From positions 283,115-337,097 of the forward strand of contig DCEF01000010.1 of assembly GCA_002316805.1 (NCBI GenBank): DNA of 53,983 bases, read 5' to 3'. The translations under genes and the position numbers were made by a program. The notes under the pieces are model-generated. The model ran no database searches. It saw only the letters and a list, made by a program, of their open reading frames with translations, and was not told where the DNA came from. This document shows positions 44,044-50,785 of the stretch, piece by piece (position 1 is the stretch's first letter; each line of letters starts with the position of its first letter). This DNA is from Ruminococcaceae bacterium UBA1036 (GTDB lineage Bacteria; Bacillota; Clostridia; Oscillospirales; Acutalibacteraceae).

Positions 44044-44553
44044 TTACTCCTCGTCGTCTTCCAGAACATAGCTGCTCGTACTCGGAAGGCCGAGTTCCGT
44101 CATCACCTGTTCTTCTTTTTCACGCATACGCACTTTCTGCAGGCCGCCCTTTTCGTGGTCGTACCCGAGAAGGTGCAGCATGGAATGTGCCGTTAGATAG
44201 CCAACTTCGCGCTCAAGGCCATGGCCGTAGCGCTTTGCCTGCTCAACCGCTTTCTCCATCGAAATTACAATGTCGCCGAGTATTTTAGCGCCGGTCGAAT
44301 GGTTTATATCATAAACGCCATTTTCACCCATTGGGAAAGACAGCACATCCGTGTCGGTGTCCTTTTTCCTGTATTGTATGTTAAGTTTATGGATCTGCTC
44401 ATTATCCACAAAAATAACGCTTATCTCTGCCGGGCCTTCGAACTTTTCCATCCGTAGCACCGCATTGCAGCACCTGCGCACCAGCATGCGAAGGCCAGTC
44501 GGGATTTTGACCGCCTTTTGCCTATTGTCAATCATCACTCTTATTTTTTCCAT
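44044..44553 (-). CDS. ybeY: Endoribonuclease YbeY
   Basis: The 169-residue rRNA maturation RNase acts on the 3' end of 16S rRNA. The zinc site HxxxHxxGxDH appears as HSMLHLLGYDHE, and FPMG and DIVISMEKA are further family segments. An earlier GTG at 44562 overlaps the phoH stop; ATG 44553 is placed better behind the GGCGGTG stretch, but either is possible. It is in the conserved phoH-ybeY-dgkA-era order. Confidence 0.94.
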   Translation of the reverse strand: MEKIRVMIDNRQKAVKIPTGLRMLVRRCCNAVLRMEKFEGPAEISVIFVDNEQIHKLNIQYRKKDTDTDVLSFPMGENGVYDINHSTGAKILGDIVISMEKAVEQAKRYGHGLEREVGYLTAHSMLHLLGYDHEKGGLQKVRMREKEEQVMTELGLPSTSSYVLEDDEE

Positions 44554-44558
44554 GACAT

Positions 44559-45518
44559 TCACCGCCCCGCTTCTTCATATTTCTCATAAGCTTTTACAAT
44601 GTCCTGCACCAGTTTGTGGCGCACAACATCTTTTTCGCTGAAACGAATCTGCGCAATATCGTCTATGCCCTTTAAAATTTGAAGCACTTCCTTAAGTCCG
44701 GAGCGCTTGCCAGCCGGCAGGTCTATCTGCGTAATATCGCCGGTTATAACCATTTTAGAGCCGAAGCCAAGCCGTGTCAGGAACATTTTCATCTGCTCCG
44801 GCGTCGTGTTCTGTGCTTCGTCAAGGATGATAAAGCTGTCGTCCAGCGTCCGCCCGCGCATATAAGCGAGCGGCGCAACCTCAATGTTTCCGCGCTCAAC
44901 ATAACGCTGGTATGTTTCCGCACCGAGCATGTCGAAAAGCGCGTCGTAAAGCGGCCGCAGGTAAGGGTCGACTTTCTGCTGAAGGTCGCCTGGCAGAAAG
45001 CCGAGCTTTTCGCCTGCTTCCACCGCCGGCCGCGTAAGGATAATCCTGTTGACCTCCTGTGCGCGGAATGCTTTCACTGCAAGCGCAACGGCAAGGTAAG
45101 TCTTGCCTGTGCCCGCAGGGCCTACGCCTATGGTGATGGTATGTGTTGCAATAGCCGTGCAGTAACGTTTCTGGCCAAGTGTTTTAGGCTTGACCGGCTT
45201 GCCTTTTGAAGTAAGGCAAACACAGTCGCCCACAAGGGCATTGACCTTTTCTTCGCTTCCTTCATTTACAAGGGAAATGCAGTAGCGCACGTTTTGCTCG
45301 CTAACACTTTCGCCGCGGTTTATAAGGGACAGCAGCGTCTTTACAGCGCGTGCAGCTTTTTCAACGCCTTCCGGTTCACCTGAAATTTTCAGTTCGCTAT
45401 CACGGCAAACTATTTCCACCCCATACGCCTGCTCGATTATCTTTACATTCGCATCAAGATTTCCAAAAAGCGCTGCAGCCTGTTCCATTCGGTCAATATT
45501 TATTTTTTCTTCGAACAT
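44559..45518 (-). CDS. phoH: PhoH-family ATPase
   Basis: A 319-residue PhoH-type ATPase, thought to take part in RNA or ribosome metabolism. An N-terminal KH-like domain (1-85, with RDSELKISGEPEGVEKA) precedes the P-loop GPAGTGKTYLA near residue 134 and the Walker B FIILDEAQN. ATG 45518 lies at a GGGTGATGG site; TTG 45530 is an alternative. A separate promoter lies 60-90 bases upstream. Confidence 0.95.
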   Translation of the reverse strand: MFEEKINIDRMEQAAALFGNLDANVKIIEQAYGVEIVCRDSELKISGEPEGVEKAARAVKTLLSLINRGESVSEQNVRYCISLVNEGSEEKVNALVGDCVCLTSKGKPVKPKTLGQKRYCTAIATHTITIGVGPAGTGKTYLAVALAVKAFRAQEVNRIILTRPAVEAGEKLGFLPGDLQQKVDPYLRPLYDALFDMLGAETYQRYVERGNIEVAPLAYMRGRTLDDSFIILDEAQNTTPEQMKMFLTRLGFGSKMVITGDITQIDLPAGKRSGLKEVLQILKGIDDIAQIRFSEKDVVRHKLVQDIVKAYEKYEEAGR

Positions 45519-45577
45519 TCCATCACCCAAGAAAGCAAATTTACATCTGCAAAGTAATTAAAACTTTTATTGATACT

Positions 45578-45605
45578 ATTATATCACAGTCTGCAAAATA
45601 AGTAA
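45578..45605 (-). promoter_or_regulatory. Extended -10 promoter ahead of phoH
   Basis: Leftward, TGATATAAT gives an extended -10 (TATAAT at 45578-45583). TTACTT at 45600-45605 is a modest -35 with a 16-base spacer. It would express phoH to recO in growing cells independently of yqfCD. Confidence 0.6.
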
Positions 45606-45630
45606 GCATAAAATATACAAAATTATTTTA

Positions 45631-46812
45631 TTATTTTAGGTAGATTTCCACTTCTTTTGCGATATTTTCTTCACAGTTCAACAAAGCCGTAACAGTCAGG
45701 TTATCTTTCCCCCATTTTTCAGTTATCTTTTTGCCCGTCACCCTACCGTCTTTCATAGCACTTTTCGCCTGTTTCATGATTTCCGCCTCGGCGGCAGCGC
45801 GAGCCTGGCTTTTCGTCATGAGGGAATCTTTGCCGCGTACTTCCTCCCACCGCTCCTCATACATGCCGAGCGGCAGAGGGGTCCCAAATAACGAAACGTC
45901 AAATTTTTCAGCCGAGACGCGCCAGCTTCCCTGGGGCTTACCATGCAGGGAAATCGGCAGGCGCGCACCAAAAATCTCAAAGTTTCTTCGGCACAGTGTT
46001 TGCCCCGTAGGCACTGCTTCATGTTTTTTCATCAGTACTGAAACCGTAAAACTATGCTTTGTCTCCGCTGTCACTTCAGCCGAGGCGTGTGTAAGCGTGC
46101 TCCCGCCAGACTGGTCAACTACAACCGCGCTCACAAGGAGCTGCCCTTCAGTTACGGCATCACCCTTTTTTACGGCAGGCGTTCCGGCAAAAATTTTCAT
46201 CGAGAGTATTTGCCCCGTCGCAGACGCTTTTATGTTGCAAATGCTTTTTGAATCCGCGATCTTCGGTTTTTCAGTCTTGCAGCGTATGACAATATCCGCC
46301 GCACTTCCGCGAAGGTTTACGCTCATCCAGCGGATATCTGGAAACTTCAGCATAATGCGCTCCGACACAGTCTGCGGGTCTATCGAGCTTTTCCATGCGC
46401 CACATGTCAGGCCGGCAGATGCAAGTTCCGCCTCAAGCTTTTCCCTGGGAATTGAATTGTTGTCCGGTATTTGTATGCACCAGACGCGCAGTGAAAGGAG
46501 ATAAACAATAAGGCAGAACGCCACTCCTCCTACCCAGAGTCCAGCATGCCCGCGAGTTCTGTAAAGCAGGAACGGGAGGCCGCGGCGCTCAGTCACCTTC
46601 AGACGGCAACCGGCGCGGCGCGCGCTCGAACGCAGTGCACGGTATTTGCGCGCAAGAATACACGCGCCGCCGGATATTCCGGGCTTAATATTCCAAAGAT
46701 ATGCTCCAGAGCGGGCGCAGCACGTATAAAAGCGCTCCGGGCTGCCGCCATGCACATCAAAGCGCACATAACCCAGCAGCCAGCGCGACAGTTTCAATGA
46801 AAGCATAGGCAT
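45631..46812 (-). CDS. yqfD: Sporulation protein YqfD
   Basis: The 393-residue membrane protein is the clostridial/bacillar YqfD, made in the mother cell under sigma-E and needed for efficient sporulation. A hydrophilic Arg-rich N-terminal part (1-85) precedes one membrane helix (about 91-111, WVGGVAFCLIVYLLSL). An extracytoplasmic part follows, with the AGTPAVKKGDAVTEGQLLVS segment seen in the family. The start is ATG 46812, three bases after yqfC. Confidence 0.93.
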   Translation of the reverse strand: MPMLSLKLSRWLLGYVRFDVHGGSPERFYTCCARSGAYLWNIKPGISGGACILARKYRALRSSARRAGCRLKVTERRGLPFLLYRTRGHAGLWVGGVAFCLIVYLLSLRVWCIQIPDNNSIPREKLEAELASAGLTCGAWKSSIDPQTVSERIMLKFPDIRWMSVNLRGSAADIVIRCKTEKPKIADSKSICNIKASATGQILSMKIFAGTPAVKKGDAVTEGQLLVSAVVVDQSGGSTLTHASAEVTAETKHSFTVSVLMKKHEAVPTGQTLCRRNFEIFGARLPISLHGKPQGSWRVSAEKFDVSLFGTPLPLGMYEERWEEVRGKDSLMTKSQARAAAEAEIMKQAKSAMKDGRVTGKKITEKWGKDNLTVTALLNCEENIAKEVEIYLK

Positions 46813-46815
46813 ACC

Positions 46816-47064
46816 TCAACTGAGAAATTCGATGCCGGTGATATACCCGGTCACAACAAGGGCGTCAGCCGTCAGGCACTGGATATTAAGCCCACGGCCT
46901 GTGAAGCGCACAGTGTGGCCAGGCATGCACACACGCACTACCGTTTCGCCGTACTCAAGGATGCCGCTGCACCCTTCTACGACAGCTTCACGGTTTCCAT
47001 TGAGCTCCATGTGCCCTTTCATAGAAAGGCCTGTCTGACTGAATAGATTTTCAGGCGTGCGCAT
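46816..47064 (-). CDS. yqfC: Sporulation protein YqfC
   Basis: The 82-residue YqfC, cotranscribed with yqfD. The family pattern is visible in GNREAVVEGCSGILEYGE and in VRFTGRGLNIQCLTADALVV. ATG 47064 is behind AAGGGGTGAG. A sigma-E-like promoter lies about 30 bases upstream. Confidence 0.93.
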   Translation of the reverse strand: MRTPENLFSQTGLSMKGHMELNGNREAVVEGCSGILEYGETVVRVCMPGHTVRFTGRGLNIQCLTADALVVTGYITGIEFLS

Positions 47065-47101
47065 AAACTCACCCCTTCTGTGACCTATATTTTCCTGCTT
47101 A

Positions 47102-47130
47102 ATGCTATGCTACGGAATGGTGAAATATCC
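47102..47130 (-). promoter_or_regulatory. Sigma-E-like promoter of yqfCD
   Basis: Leftward, GGATATT (47124-47130) is followed after 14 bases by CATAGCAT (47102-47109). This fits the sigma-E pattern of ATATT, N14 and CATAnnnT. Transcription would start near 47095, leaving a leader of about 30 bases. yqfCD belongs to the sigma-E regulon in B. subtilis, which supports the call. Confidence 0.65.
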
Positions 47131-47163
47131 GCGTAGCATATACATATATGACGAGGTGGTTCT

Positions 47164-48225
47164 ATGGACAAAAAGTCCGGTGCACTGCTCGCAGCAGTTC
47201 TTGCTGCCGCGTGTGCCCTGCTGATTTTTCCTTCACAGGCTGCACACGGTGCAGAAAACGGCCTGCGGTATTCGCTCAGTATCCTTATTCCGTCACTTTA
47301 CCCGTTTATGGTCCTTTCAGTTTTTGTTGTGAAAAGCGGACTTTCCGAGCGTCTCGGCCGTGTGCTGGAAAAGCCTACGCAGGCGCTTTTCCGCCTCCCC
47401 GGCAATGCTGTGGCGTCTGTCATAATGAGCATAATCGGCGGCTATCCGGCCGGCGCACGCTCCGCAGCGGCACTATATGAATCAGGTGCCATTACGCAGG
47501 AGCAGGCCGAGCGCATGATGTGTTTCTGTGTCAACGCCGGCCCGTCTTTTGTTATAACAGCAGTCGGCATCGGCTTCCTTAAAAGCGCGCAGGCCGGAAA
47601 TATCCTTTTTGTGTCACAACTTGTTTCATTTTTTGCAATGGGGATACTCTCCGGAATTTTCTGCCGCCGCAGCGCAGAGCCAACACAGCAAAAAAAAATC
47701 CAACCTCACTACGGAACTGTGCATGCGTTTATCGGCTCGGCGGCCGACGCGGCCTACTCCACGCTGATGATGTGCTGTTTTGTTATACTGTTCGCCGCGC
47801 TTATGAACCTCCTCCGCATTATCCCCGCTCCGCACAGCCTTTCCGTTTTATGCTCTGCTCTGCTTGAAGTAACCGGCGGATGTGCCGACCTTGCTGCAGG
47901 CGGAACCCCGCTGTGGGCATTTGCATTTGCAGTCGGCTGGGGCGGTGTCTGCGTCCATCTTCAGGTATTCTCATGCCTCGGCAGCATCAAGATAAACCGC
48001 GCACGCTTTGTACTGTGCCGTGCAGCACAGGGATCTATTTCCGCTGCTGTCTGCTCTGTGCTATGCACTTTTTCCCCTCAAAGTGCAGAGGCATTCTCAA
48101 GTTTCAGCGGTGAAACCCAGGCTGCGCTTTCCGGCTCAGTGCTGTCTTCCGCAGCGCTTGCGGTTTTATGTGTCGCCTTTCTTTTTTGCATTCCCCACGA
48201 AAGGATAGAAATCGACAAACGATAA
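47164..48225 (+). CDS. ylbJ: YlbJ-like sporulation membrane protein (nucleoside recognition domain)
   Basis: A 353-residue polytopic protein with about eight helices and two Gate/nucleoside-recognition domains. The stretch SIIGGYPAGARSAAALYESG near residue 98 and CVNAGPSFVITAVG near 125 are the YlbJ signature. YlbJ is a mother-cell protein needed for spore cortex formation in B. subtilis. ATG 47164 is behind GAGGTGG. It is divergent from yqfCD, another sporulation unit, so the 99-base gap may serve both. Confidence 0.9.
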   Translation: MDKKSGALLAAVLAAACALLIFPSQAAHGAENGLRYSLSILIPSLYPFMVLSVFVVKSGLSERLGRVLEKPTQALFRLPGNAVASVIMSIIGGYPAGARSAAALYESGAITQEQAERMMCFCVNAGPSFVITAVGIGFLKSAQAGNILFVSQLVSFFAMGILSGIFCRRSAEPTQQKKIQPHYGTVHAFIGSAADAAYSTLMMCCFVILFAALMNLLRIIPAPHSLSVLCSALLEVTGGCADLAAGGTPLWAFAFAVGWGGVCVHLQVFSCLGSIKINRARFVLCRAAQGSISAAVCSVLCTFSPQSAEAFSSFSGETQAALSGSVLSSAALAVLCVAFLFCIPHERIEIDKR

Positions 48226-48291
48226 TGATATAATTGGTTTTAGCCGGAAGGCGATAAATCCTTATTAATCGTTTTACCGGGAGTGAATATA

Positions 48292-48495
48292 ATGTTCCAT
48301 AAAAGAAAATCCCAGAAACTTTTTGGCAATGAAGTTGACCCTGACTGCCTCTACTGCACCGAATTTTCCGGCGGAGCCTGCCGGTTTGGGCGGAAAGACG
48401 GGCCATGCGGCAGCTTCCGCTATGACCCGCTGAAACGTGTGCCGCACACTCCTCCTGCGCTTAAAAAGCATGACCCGGAAGAGTTTAAGCTGTAA
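48292..48495 (+). CDS. Small conserved Cys-rich protein of Clostridia
   Basis: A 67-residue protein of unknown function. It has four Cys residues in the arrangement CLYC, then C, then C (DPDCLYCTEFSGGACRF and GPCGSF), suggesting one zinc site. The C-terminal FRYDPLKRVPHTPPALKK followed by EEFKL is a pattern I recall from short conserved proteins in many Clostridia. ATG 48292 follows GGGAGTG; GTG 48283 lies in the site. A perfect terminator follows. It may be cotranscribed with ylbJ, 66 bases upstream. Confidence 0.8.
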   Translation: MFHKRKSQKLFGNEVDPDCLYCTEFSGGACRFGRKDGPCGSFRYDPLKRVPHTPPALKKHDPEEFKL

Positions 48496-48496
48496 C

Positions 48497-48540
48497 AGAA
48501 AAAGCCGCTGCAAGTTTACAGGCCTGCAGCGGCTTTTTCT
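48497..48540. terminator. Bidirectional terminator
   Basis: AGAAAAAGCCGCTGCA (48497-48512) pairs perfectly with its reverse complement at 48525-48540 over a 12-base loop, giving T runs in both directions. It serves the Cys-rich protein gene and the convergent HD-GYP gene. Confidence 0.95.
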
Positions 48541-48561
48541 TTGCACATCTCCGGCAGATAT

Positions 48562-49227
48562 TCAGTCACTATCGCGGAAAATCGAGTCCATATCTTCAGT
48601 GACTGACGGTTCAATAAGGCCTTCTGCCGCCATGTTGTTCATGATTTTAATGGCATCTTTATGCGACATGCCCTTGCGGTAAGGCCTGTCTTCCGTCAGG
48701 GCCTGGTAAATATCCACACAGGCAAGAATACGTGAGTTAAAATCGAGATCGTTTTTGTCAAGCCCATAAGGATAGCCTGAGCCGTCCAGCTTTTCATGGT
48801 GGTTTGCCGCCCAGTCAGTAATGTCCTCAAAGCCGTCAATCCTTTCAAGTATCTTGCGCGTATAAAACGGATGCGACTGTATTATCTGAAATTCTTTTCG
48901 GGTAAGACCTGAAGGCTTATCAAGAATAGAATTTGGGATTGCGAGTTTGCCGAGGTCATGCAGGTCTGCGGCAATACGCATTTTCCAGTAAGTCACGTCA
49001 TCAAATTCGTAGAACTGGCAGATAAATCCTGTTTTCTCACTTATCCCCCTTGAATGCGAACCTGTAAATGGAGATTTGGCATCGATTATGCGGCTGAATA
49101 TCTGTGATATCTGATGTATTTCCTGGTAGTTAAACTCACGCTTTACCTGCGGAAGCATGGATATCAGGGCCTTGTAAACGAATTCGTCTTTCTGGTTCAG
49201 CCAAAACTCAATATGCCGGCCGAACAC
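48562..49227 (-). CDS. HD-GYP domain protein, C-terminal part (frameshifted gene)
   Basis: This is the C-terminal half of a tandem HD protein; the first half is at 49197-49790. The 221 residues contain a full HD-GYP phosphohydrolase domain: HSRGISEKTG, the HD pair in AADLHDLGKLAIP, then ILDKPSGLT, HPFYTRKIL, and HHEKLDGSGYPYGL, the GYP signature. Such domains hydrolyse cyclic di-GMP. A GTG at 49227 could restart translation, but without a ribosome binding site. Removing one copy of an 8-base tandem duplication (49220-49235) joins the two frames into one protein of about 415 residues. Confidence 0.85.
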   Translation of the reverse strand: MFGRHIEFWLNQKDEFVYKALISMLPQVKREFNYQEIHQISQIFSRIIDAKSPFTGSHSRGISEKTGFICQFYEFDDVTYWKMRIAADLHDLGKLAIPNSILDKPSGLTRKEFQIIQSHPFYTRKILERIDGFEDITDWAANHHEKLDGSGYPYGLDKNDLDFNSRILACVDIYQALTEDRPYRKGMSHKDAIKIMNNMAAEGLIEPSVTEDMDSIFRDSD

Positions 49228-49790
49228 CCAAACACCACTTCACAAAGGTCTGGGTCAAACCTGCACGCATCTTTCATAATGCTGTTTTTAATAGCATCCG
49301 GGCCTTTCCCTTCCGAATATCGGATTGCTATGTAATCTGCCAAGCTTATAATGCGTGAGTAAAGCGGTATATTCATGCCAGTGATTCCAAATGGGCCGCT
49401 TCCATCATATTTCTCGTGATGATATAGAACGATATTTTTTTGCCTACTTAGAAAGGGAAAATGCGCGAGATTTTTCTCGCCTTCCAAACAGTGCACCGGA
49501 TCTGATTCCACATTGTAAGTAGTTTGCCTGCCGTGTATGTCTAATTTGCGCATTGACGCCATAACGCCGTTGTCGTGCAGCAAAGCATAAGAAATCAGGT
49601 CAAATCTGTCTTTATAAGGCATATTTATTTTTTCAGCGATCCGTGCAGAAATATAAGCTACACGCATACCGTGGTTTATATGGTTAGGCAGCAAATCTTT
49701 TTCCGCAAAATCGAGCGTGCGTGAAAGAGATATTAAAAGCTGGTTTACATTAAAAAGCAAATTATCACGACACTTATCTGAACAATTCAA
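49197..49790 (-). CDS. HD domain protein, N-terminal part (frameshifted gene)
   Basis: The N-terminal half of the tandem HD protein continued at 48562-49227. Residues about 35-160 form a degenerate HD domain: HINHGMRVAYISARIAE, ALLHDNGV and LYHHEKYDGSGPFG, followed by ISLADYIA. The real reading breaks after FDPDLCEVV; the last 11 or so residues are out of frame. ATG 49790 begins the frame; upstream is AT-rich DNA without a strong site, so the start is less sure. Domains of this pairing occur in clostridial HD-GYP proteins. Confidence 0.82.
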   Translation of the reverse strand: MNCSDKCRDNLLFNVNQLLISLSRTLDFAEKDLLPNHINHGMRVAYISARIAEKINMPYKDRFDLISYALLHDNGVMASMRKLDIHGRQTTYNVESDPVHCLEGEKNLAHFPFLSRQKNIVLYHHEKYDGSGPFGITGMNIPLYSRIISLADYIAIRYSEGKGPDAIKNSIMKDACRFDPDLCEVVFGCSAGILSFG

Positions 49791-50025
49791 ATAGTAAGTT
49801 CATATAATTCAGAATAATTTTGCACATTTTTATATATGTACTTTATTTCCTTTAATTATAACAGAATTTTCAATTTTATTTTTAGATTTTGAGAAATTGC
49901 AGCCAAAATTGCAAGCCGCAAAGCCTTTGCGGAAAAACGCTTTTCCTGCTTTTCCGCATGTAACACATAAGGCTTGTATATGCACAACTTATTTAATAAC
50001 TCGTATTAAAATTTATATAACTATG
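49791..50025. other. Intergenic region between the HD gene and the RHH gene
   Basis: About 235 bases, AT-rich on the left. The middle holds two overlapping hairpins that exclude each other: CCGCAAA/TTTGCGG (49916-49922 with 49926-49932) and GCGGAAAA/TTTTCCGC (49929-49936 with 49950-49957). It lies upstream of the RHH promoter and outside its predicted transcript. Confidence 0.45.
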
Positions 50026-50054
50026 TTGACATGTTATTAATCATAAGGTATACT
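50026..50054 (+). promoter_or_regulatory. Sigma-A promoter of the RHH-clpB unit
   Basis: TTGACA at 50026-50031, a 17-base spacer and TATACT at 50049-50054. Transcription would begin near 50061, so the ATG at 50031 lies within the promoter and cannot be the gene start. No CIRCE or CtsR-type heat-shock repeat is evident next to it. Confidence 0.8.
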
Positions 50055-50081
50055 GTTTCATTGAAAGCAGAGGTGAGCCCA

Positions 50082-50756
50082 CTGGGAAAAAATGTTTACA
50101 GCCTCGTCTTACTTGACGACGTTGTTGATGCCGTCGACAGGCTGGCATGCGAGCGCAGCGTCAGCCGCAGCAGCCTCGTCAACCAAATTCTCGCAAAGTA
50201 TCTCTCGTGCCCCATCCCGGAAACAAGGATCCACGATATTTTTTCCTGCATGGAAAGTATGCTGGCTGAAATTGACAACTTCAAAATACGCGAACAGCCA
50301 AGCAGCAGCATGGTGACGATACGCAGCTCAATTCACTACCGCTACCGGCCTACGGTGCGGTATACACTGGAGCTTTACAGAAAATATGAACCATATATCG
50401 GAGGGCTGCGCGCAGCTTTCCGTACACAGAACAGCAGCCTGCTACAGATTTCAGAAGACTTTTTCCACTTCTGGCAAGAGCTTGAAAACCAGCTCATAGG
50501 TCCATACTTTGCCGGCAGAGAAGTACCTTCTTCGGCAGAGCCGGGGCGCTACACACGTCGCCTGCGCTGCCCGAAAAACGAAAATGACCGCACATGCGAA
50601 AAATCAGCACATGCAATTCTCTGCTATCTTCACGAATTTGACTCTGCGTTGAAAGAATATCTTGGTGCCTCAGAATCGGGAAGCAACTTAAAAAAGGCAG
50701 AGCACAAAATAAAAAGAGAATACCTCGAATACCTTAAAAATGCAATAATTCTCTGA
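50082..50756 (+). CDS. Ribbon-helix-helix-like protein encoded upstream of clpB
   Basis: A protein of about 224 residues. The N-terminal GKNVYSLVLLDDVVDAVDRL followed by SVSRSSLVNQILAKYL has the beta strand and two helices of a ribbon-helix-helix DNA-binding fold. The rest is a helical domain with a TVRYTLELYR segment and AFRTQNSSLLQI, which I cannot assign. The predicted mRNA start leaves two choices: CTG 50082, eight bases past the AGAGGTGA site and matching the usual MGKNVYSLVL start, or GTG 50073 with no good site. I prefer CTG. Its stop is 29 bases before clpB, so it may regulate or assist clpB. Confidence 0.75.
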   Translation: MGKNVYSLVLLDDVVDAVDRLACERSVSRSSLVNQILAKYLSCPIPETRIHDIFSCMESMLAEIDNFKIREQPSSSMVTIRSSIHYRYRPTVRYTLELYRKYEPYIGGLRAAFRTQNSSLLQISEDFFHFWQELENQLIGPYFAGREVPSSAEPGRYTRRLRCPKNENDRTCEKSAHAILCYLHEFDSALKEYLGASESGSNLKKAEHKIKREYLEYLKNAIIL

Positions 50757-50785
50757 GAATCCAGACCCCAAAAGGAGGTTTTTCA

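Noticed and set aside
47123..47149. Rightward sigma-E-like promoter for ylbJ
   Set aside because: AAATAT, 14 bases and CATATAT fit loosely, but the start point would fall inside the ylbJ ribosome binding site.
50031..50081. ATG start of the RHH gene at 50031
   Set aside because: The ATG overlaps the -35 hexamer of a consensus promoter, so it would not be in the transcript.
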